5,558 nucleotides of DNA from Candidatus Nitrosopolaris rasttigaisensis (GCA_933226995.1 CAKOFP010000274.1:1-5558); one strand, 5' to 3'. Shown: positions 1 through 5,558, numbered from the stretch's first letter. The notes: generated from the letters alone by a model not told the origin. Numbers and translations: made by a program.

Positions 1-1038
1 ATCATTCTACTTCTTTCGACTATGTTCGCACATACAATCCCGACGACAGCATATGCACAATTATTGCCAAAAGCGGAAACAAGTAATAGTGGCAATACAG
101 CAAAAACATTACAATCATCATCTCTACCATCTTCGGTTCAGACCACGCTACATGTGATAAAAATTACGTCACCTACCAAAGGGCAACGGATTCCGGCAGG
201 CAGCAACTTCACCATAGGTGGGACTGCCATTGATAATTGAACAACCTCTCCTGATTGCAAAGTTTCAGTTATTGTAAATGGCATCAAGCCATACCAACAA
301 GTTGTCCCAACGGGTCACGGTAGAGCAAATGATTACTCAACATGGAATTATATGCTTACGCCTGCGTATTCTGCTATTAAGGACGGACAAAATAAGATAA
401 CTGCCAAGTTCTCCTGTAGTACTAACCCTAGTCTCACATCACATAACAGTGTCAATGTAACTGGAGTAGCTAATAGCAATACTGCTATTGTTGCACCTGT
501 TTCATCATATGGTTCAACAGCAAATCTTAACAATAATAATAACAATAAGTCGAAGTTATTATCAATTTAACTCGATCTAGCAAAGAACCCGATTAGAAGC
601 GGAGGTAATCAGACAATTAAGACAACAGTCCTTGATGCCTCAAACTCGAACGCCACGGTAGCTGGAGCAAGCGTGAAGGGAACCGTTACTGATTCCGCTA
701 ACACTACTGTAACGAATTTTAATGGAACTACCAACAAGTCAGGAATTCTTTCATATAGTTGGAAAATAGGCAAAGAGTACAAACCCGGTACATTCACCGT
801 CGACGTATATGGATCTGCAAATGGATATCAGAATCAAATAACGCCTATGACGATGACATTTAACGTGAATTCCGCAACTGTGCATAAGACTAGCTCCACG
901 GGGAGTAGTAACCCAACTCATCATAGTATTCACAGATCTACAGGTTCAGGTAGCGGCCAAAATCATCCCTCAAGTATTATTCATATCCCCAAAATTCACT
1001 TTCCCCACATTCGCATTCCAAAAATAACGTTCTCTTGA
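1..1038 (+). pseudogene. Secreted Ig-like domain protein, 5'-partial, two in-frame stops
   Basis: One frame (position 1) runs from the window edge to the TGA at 1036-1038 and is broken by TGA at 238-240 (codon 80) and TAA at 568-570 (codon 190). Sequence on both sides of each stop reads as one protein. Window residues 1-20 are the end of a signal peptide with an AYA|Q cleavage site. Residues about 50-140 form a first Ig-like domain (start ITSPTKGQRIPAG, with a cysteine pair in SPDC and KFSC). An Asn-rich linker (codons for LNNNNNNK) follows. A second beta domain starts around LSI-stop-LDLAKNPI and includes GASVKGTVTD and SYSWKIG. The tail is Ser/Gly/His-rich and ends in a periodic Ile/Pro/His/Lys segment. 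From memory, related archaeal surface proteins read LSISLDLAKNP, so the TAA probably replaces a Ser TCA codon by one substitution. The true start lies upstream. Two different stop codons favour a recent pseudogene over recoding. The family is recognised only by motif; a role in adhesion or the cell surface is inference. Confidence 0.75.
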
Positions 1039-1707
1039 TGTGACCAAAGATATTTCATAACTACAGTTAAAATGCTAATTTTACATTGAATAAGTAATAT
1101 AGTGGCGGTGAAAGGAGCTTTTGATATGGATGTATGTAAGTGGAGTACTGCACATCACGATAGGCTGAGAGGGGGAAAAAGTGGCGAGTACTTAAATTGC
1201 TTTCTTCTTTCTGAACCTATGCAATAAGGACAACGATGCTTGAAGAAGGACTATAGATCAAGTGATGGGGTAGAACGTAACAAGCAGACTAAATTTATAG
1301 AAGAAGAATGGTACCGATTGGTATTTCGGCGAACCCACTTGTAGTAGCAAATGAAAATCTGCAAAGTCTTGCATACAGAACAAAATTTGTTTTTCAGCCT
1401 TCGATTAGCAATGATCTTAGTATGAGTAAATGATAATTCTTAAGGGAATGTATCCATGTGTTTGATGAATTTTACTTTTATTGATCAAATAAATGTCAAA
1501 GCGGTGGATGTGAATACCTGCGGGCGGTTATGAGACGCTGTATTATTGGTCGTTGTGTTGGCAGGAGGACACTTCATGATTCGTATACAAAATTCTATAT
1601 TATTTCCTCTCTAGAATGGTGTTAATTAATTATCAAATGACAAATTTCAATCAGTACTTTGAATAGTTAAAAGTATCAGAATCGAAATAAGATGATAACA
1701 ATCCCAA
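1039..1707. other. 669-base intergenic stretch without a convincing gene
   Basis: No long open frame, tRNA T-loop pattern or rRNA segment is visible. Three very short ORFs are present on the + strand. One at 1126-1227 has a Shine-Dalgarno-like site and is listed separately. One of 41 codons spans 1308-1433 and has no clear ribosome site. A 12-codon ORF at 1576-1614 is preceded by AGGAGG at 1563-1568. A 30-residue minus-strand ORF at 1485-1577 is no better supported. AT-rich stretches such as TTAATTAATTAT near 1622 could hold promoter elements for the downstream small gene, but none matches an archaeal TATA box well. Confidence 0.5.
1126..1227 (+). CDS. Possible 33-residue small protein with SD-like site
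   Basis: The ATG at 1126 follows AAAGGAG (1111-1117) by eight bases, and a GGTGA lies just before that. Both match the purine-rich complement of the archaeal 16S 3' end. The frame encodes MDVCKWSTAHHDRLRGGK and then 15 more residues to the TAA at 1225-1227. It has two cysteines and a HH pair but no signal peptide, and I recognise no family. The same frame is open upstream to a GTG at 1102. Shine-Dalgarno sites are not seen before the other genes here, so the match could be chance in a purine-rich stretch. Treat it as a candidate only. Confidence 0.18.
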   Translation: MDVCKWSTAHHDRLRGGKSGEYLNCFLLSEPMQ

Positions 1708-1965
1708 GTGAAATATACCAGAATACCAAATCCGACTAATATGATTTTGACAACCGCAGCACTAGTATTAGTCACAGCTGTCCTGATGTCGTCTGCGTTA
1801 GGATATTCTTACAATACGGCAAATGCATCAAGCTTCACAAAAAGGAGTTCTACTAATTGTGAAGGTCATCTGTGCCACTCATTAATATGTATCAACGACA
1901 AGTGCCATAGATCAGTTTCAGCATTAAACTCAACTCAACAAATATTAAATTCGACCAAACCTTAA
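1708..1965 (+). CDS. Small exported cysteine-periodic protein
   Basis: This 85-residue ORF begins at GTG 1708; an in-frame ATG at 1741 (residue 12) is an alternative start. Residues about 12-32 are hydrophobic (ILTTAALVLVTAVLM), and a signal-peptidase-like ANA|SS site follows at about residue 40. The mature part would be only about 45 residues. It contains Cys51, Cys56, Cys61 and Cys66, an exact C-x4-C-x4-C-x4-C spacing, with His at 54, 57 and 67. The tail is rich in Asn, Ser and Thr. This fits a small secreted protein that is either disulfide-linked or metal-binding. From memory, short exported proteins with CINDKxC-like segments occur in Nitrososphaerales, but I cannot assign a function. 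It stands alone: about 670 bases lie upstream and 386 downstream. No good promoter or ribosome site is visible. Confidence 0.65.
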   Translation: MKYTRIPNPTNMILTTAALVLVTAVLMSSALGYSYNTANASSFTKRSSTNCEGHLCHSLICINDKCHRSVSALNSTQQILNSTKP

Positions 1966-2012
1966 TCAGATATGTTTTCTCATAGCAAGTCTTAGAATTG
2001 CCTGAATTTTGA

Positions 2013-2046
2013 CTTGTGCCGAGCTGATTTATCTTGGCTACACAAG
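2013..2046. other. Stable hairpin downstream of the small exported protein gene
   Basis: CTTGTGCCGAG (2013-2023) can pair with CTTGG (2033-2037) and CACAAG (2041-2046). This gives 11 base pairs including one G-T wobble, with a 9-base loop and a 3-base bulge (CTA). It starts 47 bases after the upstream stop codon. No T tract follows directly, so a simple terminator is unlikely. It may be the first stem of a larger structured transcript that includes the GC-rich block to its right. Confidence 0.45.
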
Positions 2047-2140
2047 GCATGGATGCGCACACAAAACGGGGCAGTATTGGCCGGCGGCGCTCTTCCCTAG
2101 GGAACCCCCCAACTACGGTGGCTATCTATCGTTGCGCAAC
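2047..2140. ncRNA. Candidate structured RNA in a GC-rich island
   Basis: Bases 2051-2120 contain 45 G or C out of 70, against clearly AT-rich flanks. The block holds two perfect palindromes, TTCCCTAGGGAA (2093-2104) and GTTGCGCAAC (2131-2140), plus a GGGG run (2068-2071) able to pair with the C run at 2105-2110. On the + strand, GTTGCGCAAC is followed by a T-rich stretch (2141-2158), as at an archaeal transcript end. On the minus strand, AAAAATATAT (about 2149-2158) could be a TATA element for leftward transcription, so orientation is unresolved. It does not match the 5S, SRP or RNase P RNA sequences I know. This is a structural hint only. Confidence 0.22.
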
Positions 2141-2204
2141 TTTTAGCATATATTTTTCAGATTATGTCAAAATGTTTCGCTTTTAGGGATTGAATTTGAT
2201 CATG

Positions 2205-2212
2205 CTTATAAA
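2205..2212 (+). promoter_or_regulatory. Possible TATA box for the deacetylase-like gene
   Basis: CTTATAAA resembles the archaeal TATA element, but it would give a leader of more than 100 bases before the TTG at 2352. A second candidate, AAATATACT at 2302-2310, would place initiation near 2330 and give a short leader of about 20 bases, which is more usual for archaea. Neither has a convincing purine-rich BRE, so the choice between them is open. Confidence 0.22.
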
Positions 2213-2351
2213 GTTTGCAGAAGCATTACCTATGAGTTAGCATATTTTCCCAAAATTCGATTTACACATTTTACTGTAGAAAATAGCAATATTATTCTTC
2301 AAAATATACTAATACTGAACTGCATGACATCCATAATGGTAGCATTCGCAG

Positions 2352-3395
2352 TTGATATTATCTCACAATACCGTTAAGCTTGCTTTTTATATCATTCTGG
2401 GTTTGTCAGGCTATTTTTTGCTCCCAAATCTATTTACATTTGCTGATATTTTTGCTGCTAGTCAAAAGCATACCGCTCATGACAGCATCATAATTACTAC
2501 AGGAGAAGCAACGAAAATTCATAGCAGTCATAATAATGCGATCGCAAAGACACAGCAGATACTCGCTAAGGGAAAACCAAATGGTCTTATCAATAATACT
2601 CTTAGCGGGAACAGTAAAGTAGTAATTCTAACTTTTGGAGATACTGAAAAAAGCCAATTTACTACAGCTAAGCCAATTTTAGATCAATATGGGTATAAGG
2701 CAAGTTTCTTCATCACATGTAATTATGTAGGCCAAACCCACCGTCTCAATTGGAATGATATAGTGACATTACAACAAGATGGACAAGACATAGAGTCTAA
2801 GGGCATTACTCACGCAGATCTAAACAACTTATCTTCAAGTGCTTTGGATTTTGAGATTGGTGGTTCTAAACTATGCTTGCAGACTCATGGCATTACTTCA
2901 CCTAATATCTTTGCAGCAGTACACGGTGATGTAGGGAATAATCCAGCTGTGATAGATACAATATCCAAATATTATGGATACGCAGATGATGGTTTTGCTA
3001 ATATGATGTTTTTGCATTGCGATGGCTATGACAGTAACCAGACTAATTGTCAGACACACGATGGCAATGGTATTCTGAGCGCTGCAAATAGATATTCTAT
3101 AAGAGAAGCGAGTCATAACTCTTGGGATGCGCGATATGTACACAACGATCAAACAATATTTCAAAAGTTTGTAGAAGAAGTGAATAGCGGAGTAGGAGTC
3201 AACAACAAAAGAGGAATGGTGGATGCTATTCCAATAGTTGCTTATCATATTATAGATAATAGCAAAGATCCTTCTAGCACAGACATCAACTTGTTTGCAG
3301 CAGAGATGAAGTATTTGCATGAAAACGGCTTCAAAGTAGTACCTATGTCTGATTTAGGATATGATGAAAGCACAAAGTATATGTATTTAGAATAG
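2352..3395 (+). CDS. Exported NodB/polysaccharide deacetylase-like protein, degenerate active site
   Basis: This 347-residue protein starts at TTG 2352. An in-frame TAG at 2340-2342 rules out a longer N terminus, and no in-frame ATG or GTG precedes the membrane segment. Residues about 8-36 form a hydrophobic signal or anchor (VKLAFYIILGLSGYFLL), so it acts outside the membrane. The NodB-like fold starts at VVILTFGD (91-97) and continues through the strand KASFFITC (116-123). The usual HxxxH metal motif appears as KGITHAD (Lys150, His154). A pseudo-motif 3 lies around HGD (191-193), and the C-terminal strand is PIVAYHI with His299. CE4 deacetylases normally have TFDD, two motif-2 histidines and RxPY. 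Here the catalytic-base Asp is Gly96 and the first His is Lys. Four cysteines (123, 175, 223, 233) could form disulfides. Family membership is clear by eye, but deacetylase activity is doubtful; glycan binding or another reaction is possible. Confidence 0.82.
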   Translation: MILSHNTVKLAFYIILGLSGYFLLPNLFTFADIFAASQKHTAHDSIIITTGEATKIHSSHNNAIAKTQQILAKGKPNGLINNTLSGNSKVVILTFGDTEKSQFTTAKPILDQYGYKASFFITCNYVGQTHRLNWNDIVTLQQDGQDIESKGITHADLNNLSSSALDFEIGGSKLCLQTHGITSPNIFAAVHGDVGNNPAVIDTISKYYGYADDGFANMMFLHCDGYDSNQTNCQTHDGNGILSAANRYSIREASHNSWDARYVHNDQTIFQKFVEEVNSGVGVNNKRGMVDAIPIVAYHIIDNSKDPSSTDINLFAAEMKYLHENGFKVVPMSDLGYDESTKYMYLE

Positions 3396-3695
3396 TAGTT
3401 ACAGGACAAGAGTGACACGTCACTTTATTTGCTGCCATTACTGCTTTCATGACTTTCACTTATCCACGTTAACAGTTCATTTTCCTATACCCATTCACGC
3501 AAATAACTCGGTGGCCAACCACAATTTGTCAATTAATGCGAATTGGGTAGTAGTAATTCCCCTTATTGTATCGGAAATATACATATATGCAAATATACAT
3601 ACATACATTCTTGTCCTTGAAAATGAGTTCACGTCTTCTTAATCTGCGAACATCGATGTCAGCGTTATCATATATTAACCAATCGTTCTCAACAA
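3396..3695. other. 300-base spacer between convergent genes
   Basis: The deacetylase-like gene and the methyltransferase gene point at each other across this stretch. A 76-codon + strand frame (GTG 3412 to 3642) exists, but it has no signal peptide, domain or ribosome site, and its Cys/His/Tyr-rich composition looks like translated noncoding DNA. Pyrimidine-rich patches just after 3412 could terminate the rightward transcript. The AT-rich TACA-type repeat near 3575-3609 is listed separately. Confidence 0.5.
3575..3609. repeat. Short direct repeat and TACA tract
   Basis: AAATATACAT occurs at 3575-3584 and again at 3591-3600, a 16-base offset. The second copy runs into a TACATACATACATT tract ending at 3609. 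It lies in the convergent spacer and is probably simple-sequence DNA. Its AT-richness could help transcription termination on either strand. Confidence 0.4.
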
Positions 3696-4271
3696 TCAAA
3701 CAATTCTAATACTCAGTTCAATTGCATCTCTGACATCTTCTGTAAATTCCAATTTAGTTTCTATAGTCTTGCTTCTGTATCTTCCTTGATTTCTCACATA
3801 TTCTAGAAAATCTAACATCTGATTTTCGTATATTCCAACGTTATCTGCAATAACTACAGCCCCTTTCCCTAGATACTTCTCAGCACGTTTAAGATAGCTA
3901 AGATATTCTTCTTTCGTAGCATCTATAAACAACAGATCAAAATTCCCACGAAGTCTTGGTATTACTTCTAAAGCATCACCAACCATAATGTCTACTTTGC
4001 GCAGAAGACCTGCGTCTTCCATATTTTTTCTCGCAGTCTTGGCGACGGTTTTATCTATTTCAATAGTTACAACAGATCCTACACTGTCTGCAGCATCATC
4101 TAACAGGTTAGCCATTAATATCGCAGAATATCCGTACAAAGTTCCAATTTCCAGAATTCTTTTCGGTTTATGTTTCTTGATAATATTTGCGATGATCTTA
4201 GCCTTCACAGGGCCTATGGAAGGTACAAATTCTTTCTTGCCCATTTCTTCAAGGGATTTGAGAACTCGCAA
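3696..4271 (-). CDS. SAM-dependent O-methyltransferase core (catechol-OMT-like)
   Basis: The protein is a class I methyltransferase that would transfer a methyl group from S-adenosylmethionine, probably to a hydroxyl; the substrate is unknown. Counting from the TTG at 4271 (191 residues), SAM motif I is ILEIGTLYGYS (E41, G43, G47). The acidic end of strand 2 is TIEID (E71, D73), and GDA lies at 98-100. The metal-binding catechol-OMT pattern is LFIDATKEEY (D117, K120, Y123) with ADN (142-144). The Rossmann core and C terminus are intact. The TTG is probably not the original start: the frame stays open to 4340 and its product (KYYDNRYPITAKKEARA) continues the helix naturally, but there is no ATG, GTG or TTG in that part. 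The original N terminus seems to lie in shifted frames upstream (4272-4621), so the gene is either frameshifted or made from a shorter start. It has no signal peptide and is therefore cytoplasmic. Confidence 0.8.
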   Translation of the reverse strand: MRVLKSLEEMGKKEFVPSIGPVKAKIIANIIKKHKPKRILEIGTLYGYSAILMANLLDDAADSVGSVVTIEIDKTVAKTARKNMEDAGLLRKVDIMVGDALEVIPRLRGNFDLLFIDATKEEYLSYLKRAEKYLGKGAVVIADNVGIYENQMLDFLEYVRNQGRYRSKTIETKLEFTEDVRDAIELSIRIV

Positions 4272-4621
4272 TGCTCGGGCTTCTTTTTTCGCAGTAATAG
4301 GGTATCGATTGTCATAATATTTGAGTTCAATTTTAAAGCTTCATTAAACTGCCAGATTGCTATTTCCTTTTCAGCGGGAAATGTTGATGTTGCGTTGTCG
4401 GCTAACCAGTATCTCTTTGATCTCGCTGTTGCTTATCAAACTATCAATGATCTTGGCTAATTCTGCAGATGGAAATTTCGGCGGTTCAACGGAGTCGATT
4501 GCTCTATGCTTCGAAAAGTATTGAACAGCCATTCCGATTAATTCTTGAGCTTTATAGACTACTTTAACAAATGAACTAACAAAATACTTGCCGGCCCAAG
4601 AGGTAAAGTTTTACCAGCCAT
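4272..4621 (-). pseudogene. Frame-broken N-terminal part of the O-methyltransferase gene
   Basis: Three protein-like segments lie head to tail on this strand in two alternating frames. ATG 4621 (an in-frame TAG lies at 4627-4625) opens MAGKTLPLGPASI and ends at the TAG at 4559. The other frame, open 4610-4371, encodes SSFVKVVYKAQELIGMAVQY, then SVEPPKFPSAELAKIIDSL. The first frame reopens after 4433 and encodes RYWLADNATSTFPAEKEIAI, then WQFNEAL. This joins the methyltransferase frame at about 4331 to give NEAL-KIELKYYDNRYPITAK. Joined together, the segments and the core would make roughly 300 residues. The first and last joins fall at homopolymers: AAAA at 4581-4584 and TTTT at 4331-4334 on the + strand. 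Each is explained by loss of one base. The middle join needs a gained base or two lost. Either this is real decay or there are homopolymer base-calling errors. The ATG at 4621 is 31 bases after the PsbP-like gene. If the breaks are real, a separate 53-residue ORF (ATG 4532 to 4371) is an alternative product. Confidence 0.5.
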
Positions 4622-4652
4622 TGACTATGCCATTGCTACTACAATAGTGATA

Positions 4653-5558
4653 TCATTGTGATGAGGGTTGAACGTTCAATGAACCGGTTATCTGGTTGAC
4701 CTGCGGTAGAAACTTTGGGAATAGCTGTGTGGGAGCAGTGTAGTGAATATAGTATGCCTGCCCATCGAGCAGTATTCCCGTCTCCATAGTTTTCATTGTA
4801 CCAATGTCTGAATTAGTCCATGTATACGTGACTGAGTACGCTGGTTGACCTGATACGCTAAACCCTGTGTTAGCAGAACCAAACTGAAAGTTTGGTGCAT
4901 TGCCCCTGTAAAAAAGTATGGTATCCCGAAGGTAACCGTCTACACTAGAGTTACTAGGTGGTCGGGTATCTTTGAAGATAGTGACTGATACTGCTGCTTC
5001 AGGATCGAGCGCTATTGGAGGGTTTACATATACAACTTTAAGATCTGTATCATTGGCTTTGTTTTGCCCCTCCTCTATGGACCAGCCCTGTGGGACGCCT
5101 ATTGTTAGTCCATCAGTTGCGTTTGTGTAAGTTTTGTTGCTGCTCTGGCTAGGAGTAGATGTTGTTGTTGCATTACGAGATTGATCGGTTGATGAAGTTG
5201 ATACTGGGATGAATGCAAATGAATCAATCATCTTTTGAAAAGTCGGCAGGTATGCAGAGAAGTCTGTCGGCAAAGCTGCAGATGTAATCACGAAATCTTT
5301 ACCATCCTTTATCGTCAAGATTTGCATGAACTTCAGCTCTAGTCCAGATGATGGTATTATTCCCGTATACACTATCTTATGAGCGGGAAAACCCGCAAGA
5401 TTAGTTGAATTTGAGTCAATCAAACTAAAATTATTGAATGACTGTCTTAAAACATAAATTGATGCATTAATGTATAGTTGAAGCGGGATACTTTGAAGAG
5501 CTGGTTTCCCACCTATAATATTTAATGATGCCGGCGCAGTTTCGGATGGTGAGCTGAA
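4653..5558 (-). CDS. Tandem PsbP-like exported protein, N terminus beyond window
   Basis: The frame is open from the window edge to the TGA at 4653-4655, with 301 residues visible. The TTG at 5423 is internal: conserved-looking sequence (ALQSIPLQLYINASIYVLRQ) precedes it. Visible residues about 1-117 are the C-terminal part of a first PsbP-like (DcrB/Mog1p-fold) domain, with LAGFPAHKIVYTG, KFMQILTIKDGKDFVIT and LPTFQKMIDSFAF. A Ser/Thr/Asn-rich linker of about 25 residues follows. A second, diverged copy spans about 144-295: it starts YTNATDGLTIGVPQGW and ends with SGQPAYSVTYTW, GILLDGQAYYIHYTA and FLPQVNQITGSLNV. From memory, PsbP-like proteins with this signature are numerous in Nitrososphaerales and usually carry a signal peptide or lipobox; neither can be seen here. 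Many N-x-S/T sites fit an extracytoplasmic, glycosylated protein. No enzymatic residues are evident. The function is unknown; ligand binding or a chaperone role at the envelope is speculation. Confidence 0.8.
   Translation of the reverse strand, partial: FSSPSETAPASLNIIGGKPALQSIPLQLYINASIYVLRQSFNNFSLIDSNSTNLAGFPAHKIVYTGIIPSSGLELKFMQILTIKDGKDFVITSAALPTDFSAYLPTFQKMIDSFAFIPVSTSSTDQSRNATTTSTPSQSSNKTYTNATDGLTIGVPQGWSIEEGQNKANDTDLKVVYVNPPIALDPEAAVSVTIFKDTRPPSNSSVDGYLRDTILFYRGNAPNFQFGSANTGFSVSGQPAYSVTYTWTNSDIGTMKTMETGILLDGQAYYIHYTAPTQLFPKFLPQVNQITGSLNVQPSSQ

Larger units (their letters stand above)
1966..2351. other. 386-base spacer with structured GC-rich centre
   Basis: The spacer separates the small exported protein from the deacetylase-like gene. 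Its centre (about 2010-2140) holds a hairpin, a GC-rich block and two perfect palindromes, described separately. Its right part (2141-2351) is AT-rich and probably carries the promoter and leader of the downstream gene. A 45-codon + strand ORF (2049-2186) and a minus-strand open frame (about 1888-2127) cross the GC block. Neither looks like a recognisable protein. Confidence 0.5.

Noticed and set aside
1308..1433. 41-codon + strand ORF starting MVPIGISANP
   Set aside because: It has no ribosome site and no recognisable domain. TTTATA at 1294-1299 is too close to the ATG to serve as its promoter.
1463..1468. TGATGA as a C box of a C/D guide RNA
   Set aside because: No CTGA D box follows at a suitable distance and no terminal stem is visible.
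1491..1560. GCGGTGGATG segment resembling the 5' end of 23S rRNA
   Set aside because: Only about ten bases match and the surrounding sequence does not continue as rRNA.
2049..2186. 45-codon + strand ORF across the GC-rich island (RRRSSLGNPPTT)
   Set aside because: The Arg/Ser/Pro-rich product looks like read-through of GC-rich structured DNA, and the opposite strand is equally open.
2898..3320. 140-codon minus-strand ORF inside the deacetylase-like gene
   Set aside because: It is a shadow of the + strand frame, which has the domain motifs and a signal segment.
3412..3642. 76-codon + strand ORF with a GTG start in the convergent spacer
   Set aside because: It has no signal peptide, domain, ribosome site or recognisable sequence, and its composition (Cys/His/Tyr and AT-rich repeats) looks like translated noncoding DNA.
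3988..4460. Two + strand ORFs opposite the methyltransferase gene
   Set aside because: They are antisense shadows of a frame with clear SAM-binding motifs on the minus strand.
4668..4679. Perfect palindrome TTGAACGTTCAA
   Set aside because: It lies inside the last codons of the PsbP-like gene, has no neighbouring promoter or second copy, and is probably chance.

Overview
The window looks like chromosomal DNA from an AT-rich ammonia-oxidising archaeon of the Nitrososphaerales (Nitrososphaera / Ca. Nitrosocosmicus type). This is inferred from the protein families, which I recognise from memory and not from a search. They are a secreted Ig-like protein with the 'LDLAKNP' domain, a NodB-like deacetylase of the 'LTFGD' type, and a tandem PsbP-like protein of the 'LAGxPAHKxVYTG' type. 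GTG and TTG starts and the lack of Shine-Dalgarno sites before most genes also fit an archaeon.

Layout: (1) 1-1038, + strand: the 3' part of a secreted Ig-like protein gene, cut off by the window edge. Its single open frame is interrupted by two stops, TGA at 238 and TAA at 568, while conserved-looking sequence continues on both sides; it reads as a recent pseudogene. (2) 1039-1707: no convincing gene. (3) 1708-1965, +: a small exported protein with four cysteines spaced exactly five residues apart. (4) 1966-2351: a spacer with a strong hairpin, a GC-rich island and two perfect palindromes; a possible structured RNA. (5) 2352-3395, +: an exported NodB/polysaccharide-deacetylase-like protein whose catalytic motifs are partly replaced. 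(6) 3396-3695: the spacer between convergent genes, with a short TACA-type repeat. (7) 3696-4621, - strand: a SAM-dependent O-methyltransferase. Its catalytic core is intact, but its N-terminal part is scattered over two alternating frames. (8) 4653-5558, -: a tandem PsbP-like exported protein whose 5' end lies beyond the window.

The + strand genes are mostly cell-surface or exported products (adhesin-like, cysteine-rich, glycan-modifying) and the PsbP-like protein is also extracytoplasmic, so this is a cell-envelope neighbourhood. The methyltransferase lies 31 bases downstream of the PsbP-like gene on the same strand and could be co-transcribed with it. I found no mobile element, CRISPR array, tRNA or rRNA.

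The most notable signals are the two damaged genes, including a TTTAAAA heptamer exactly where the methyltransferase frame is broken; the motif-depleted deacetylase; the periodic-cysteine small protein; and the structured GC-rich spacer. I did not find clear evidence of a new multi-gene system.
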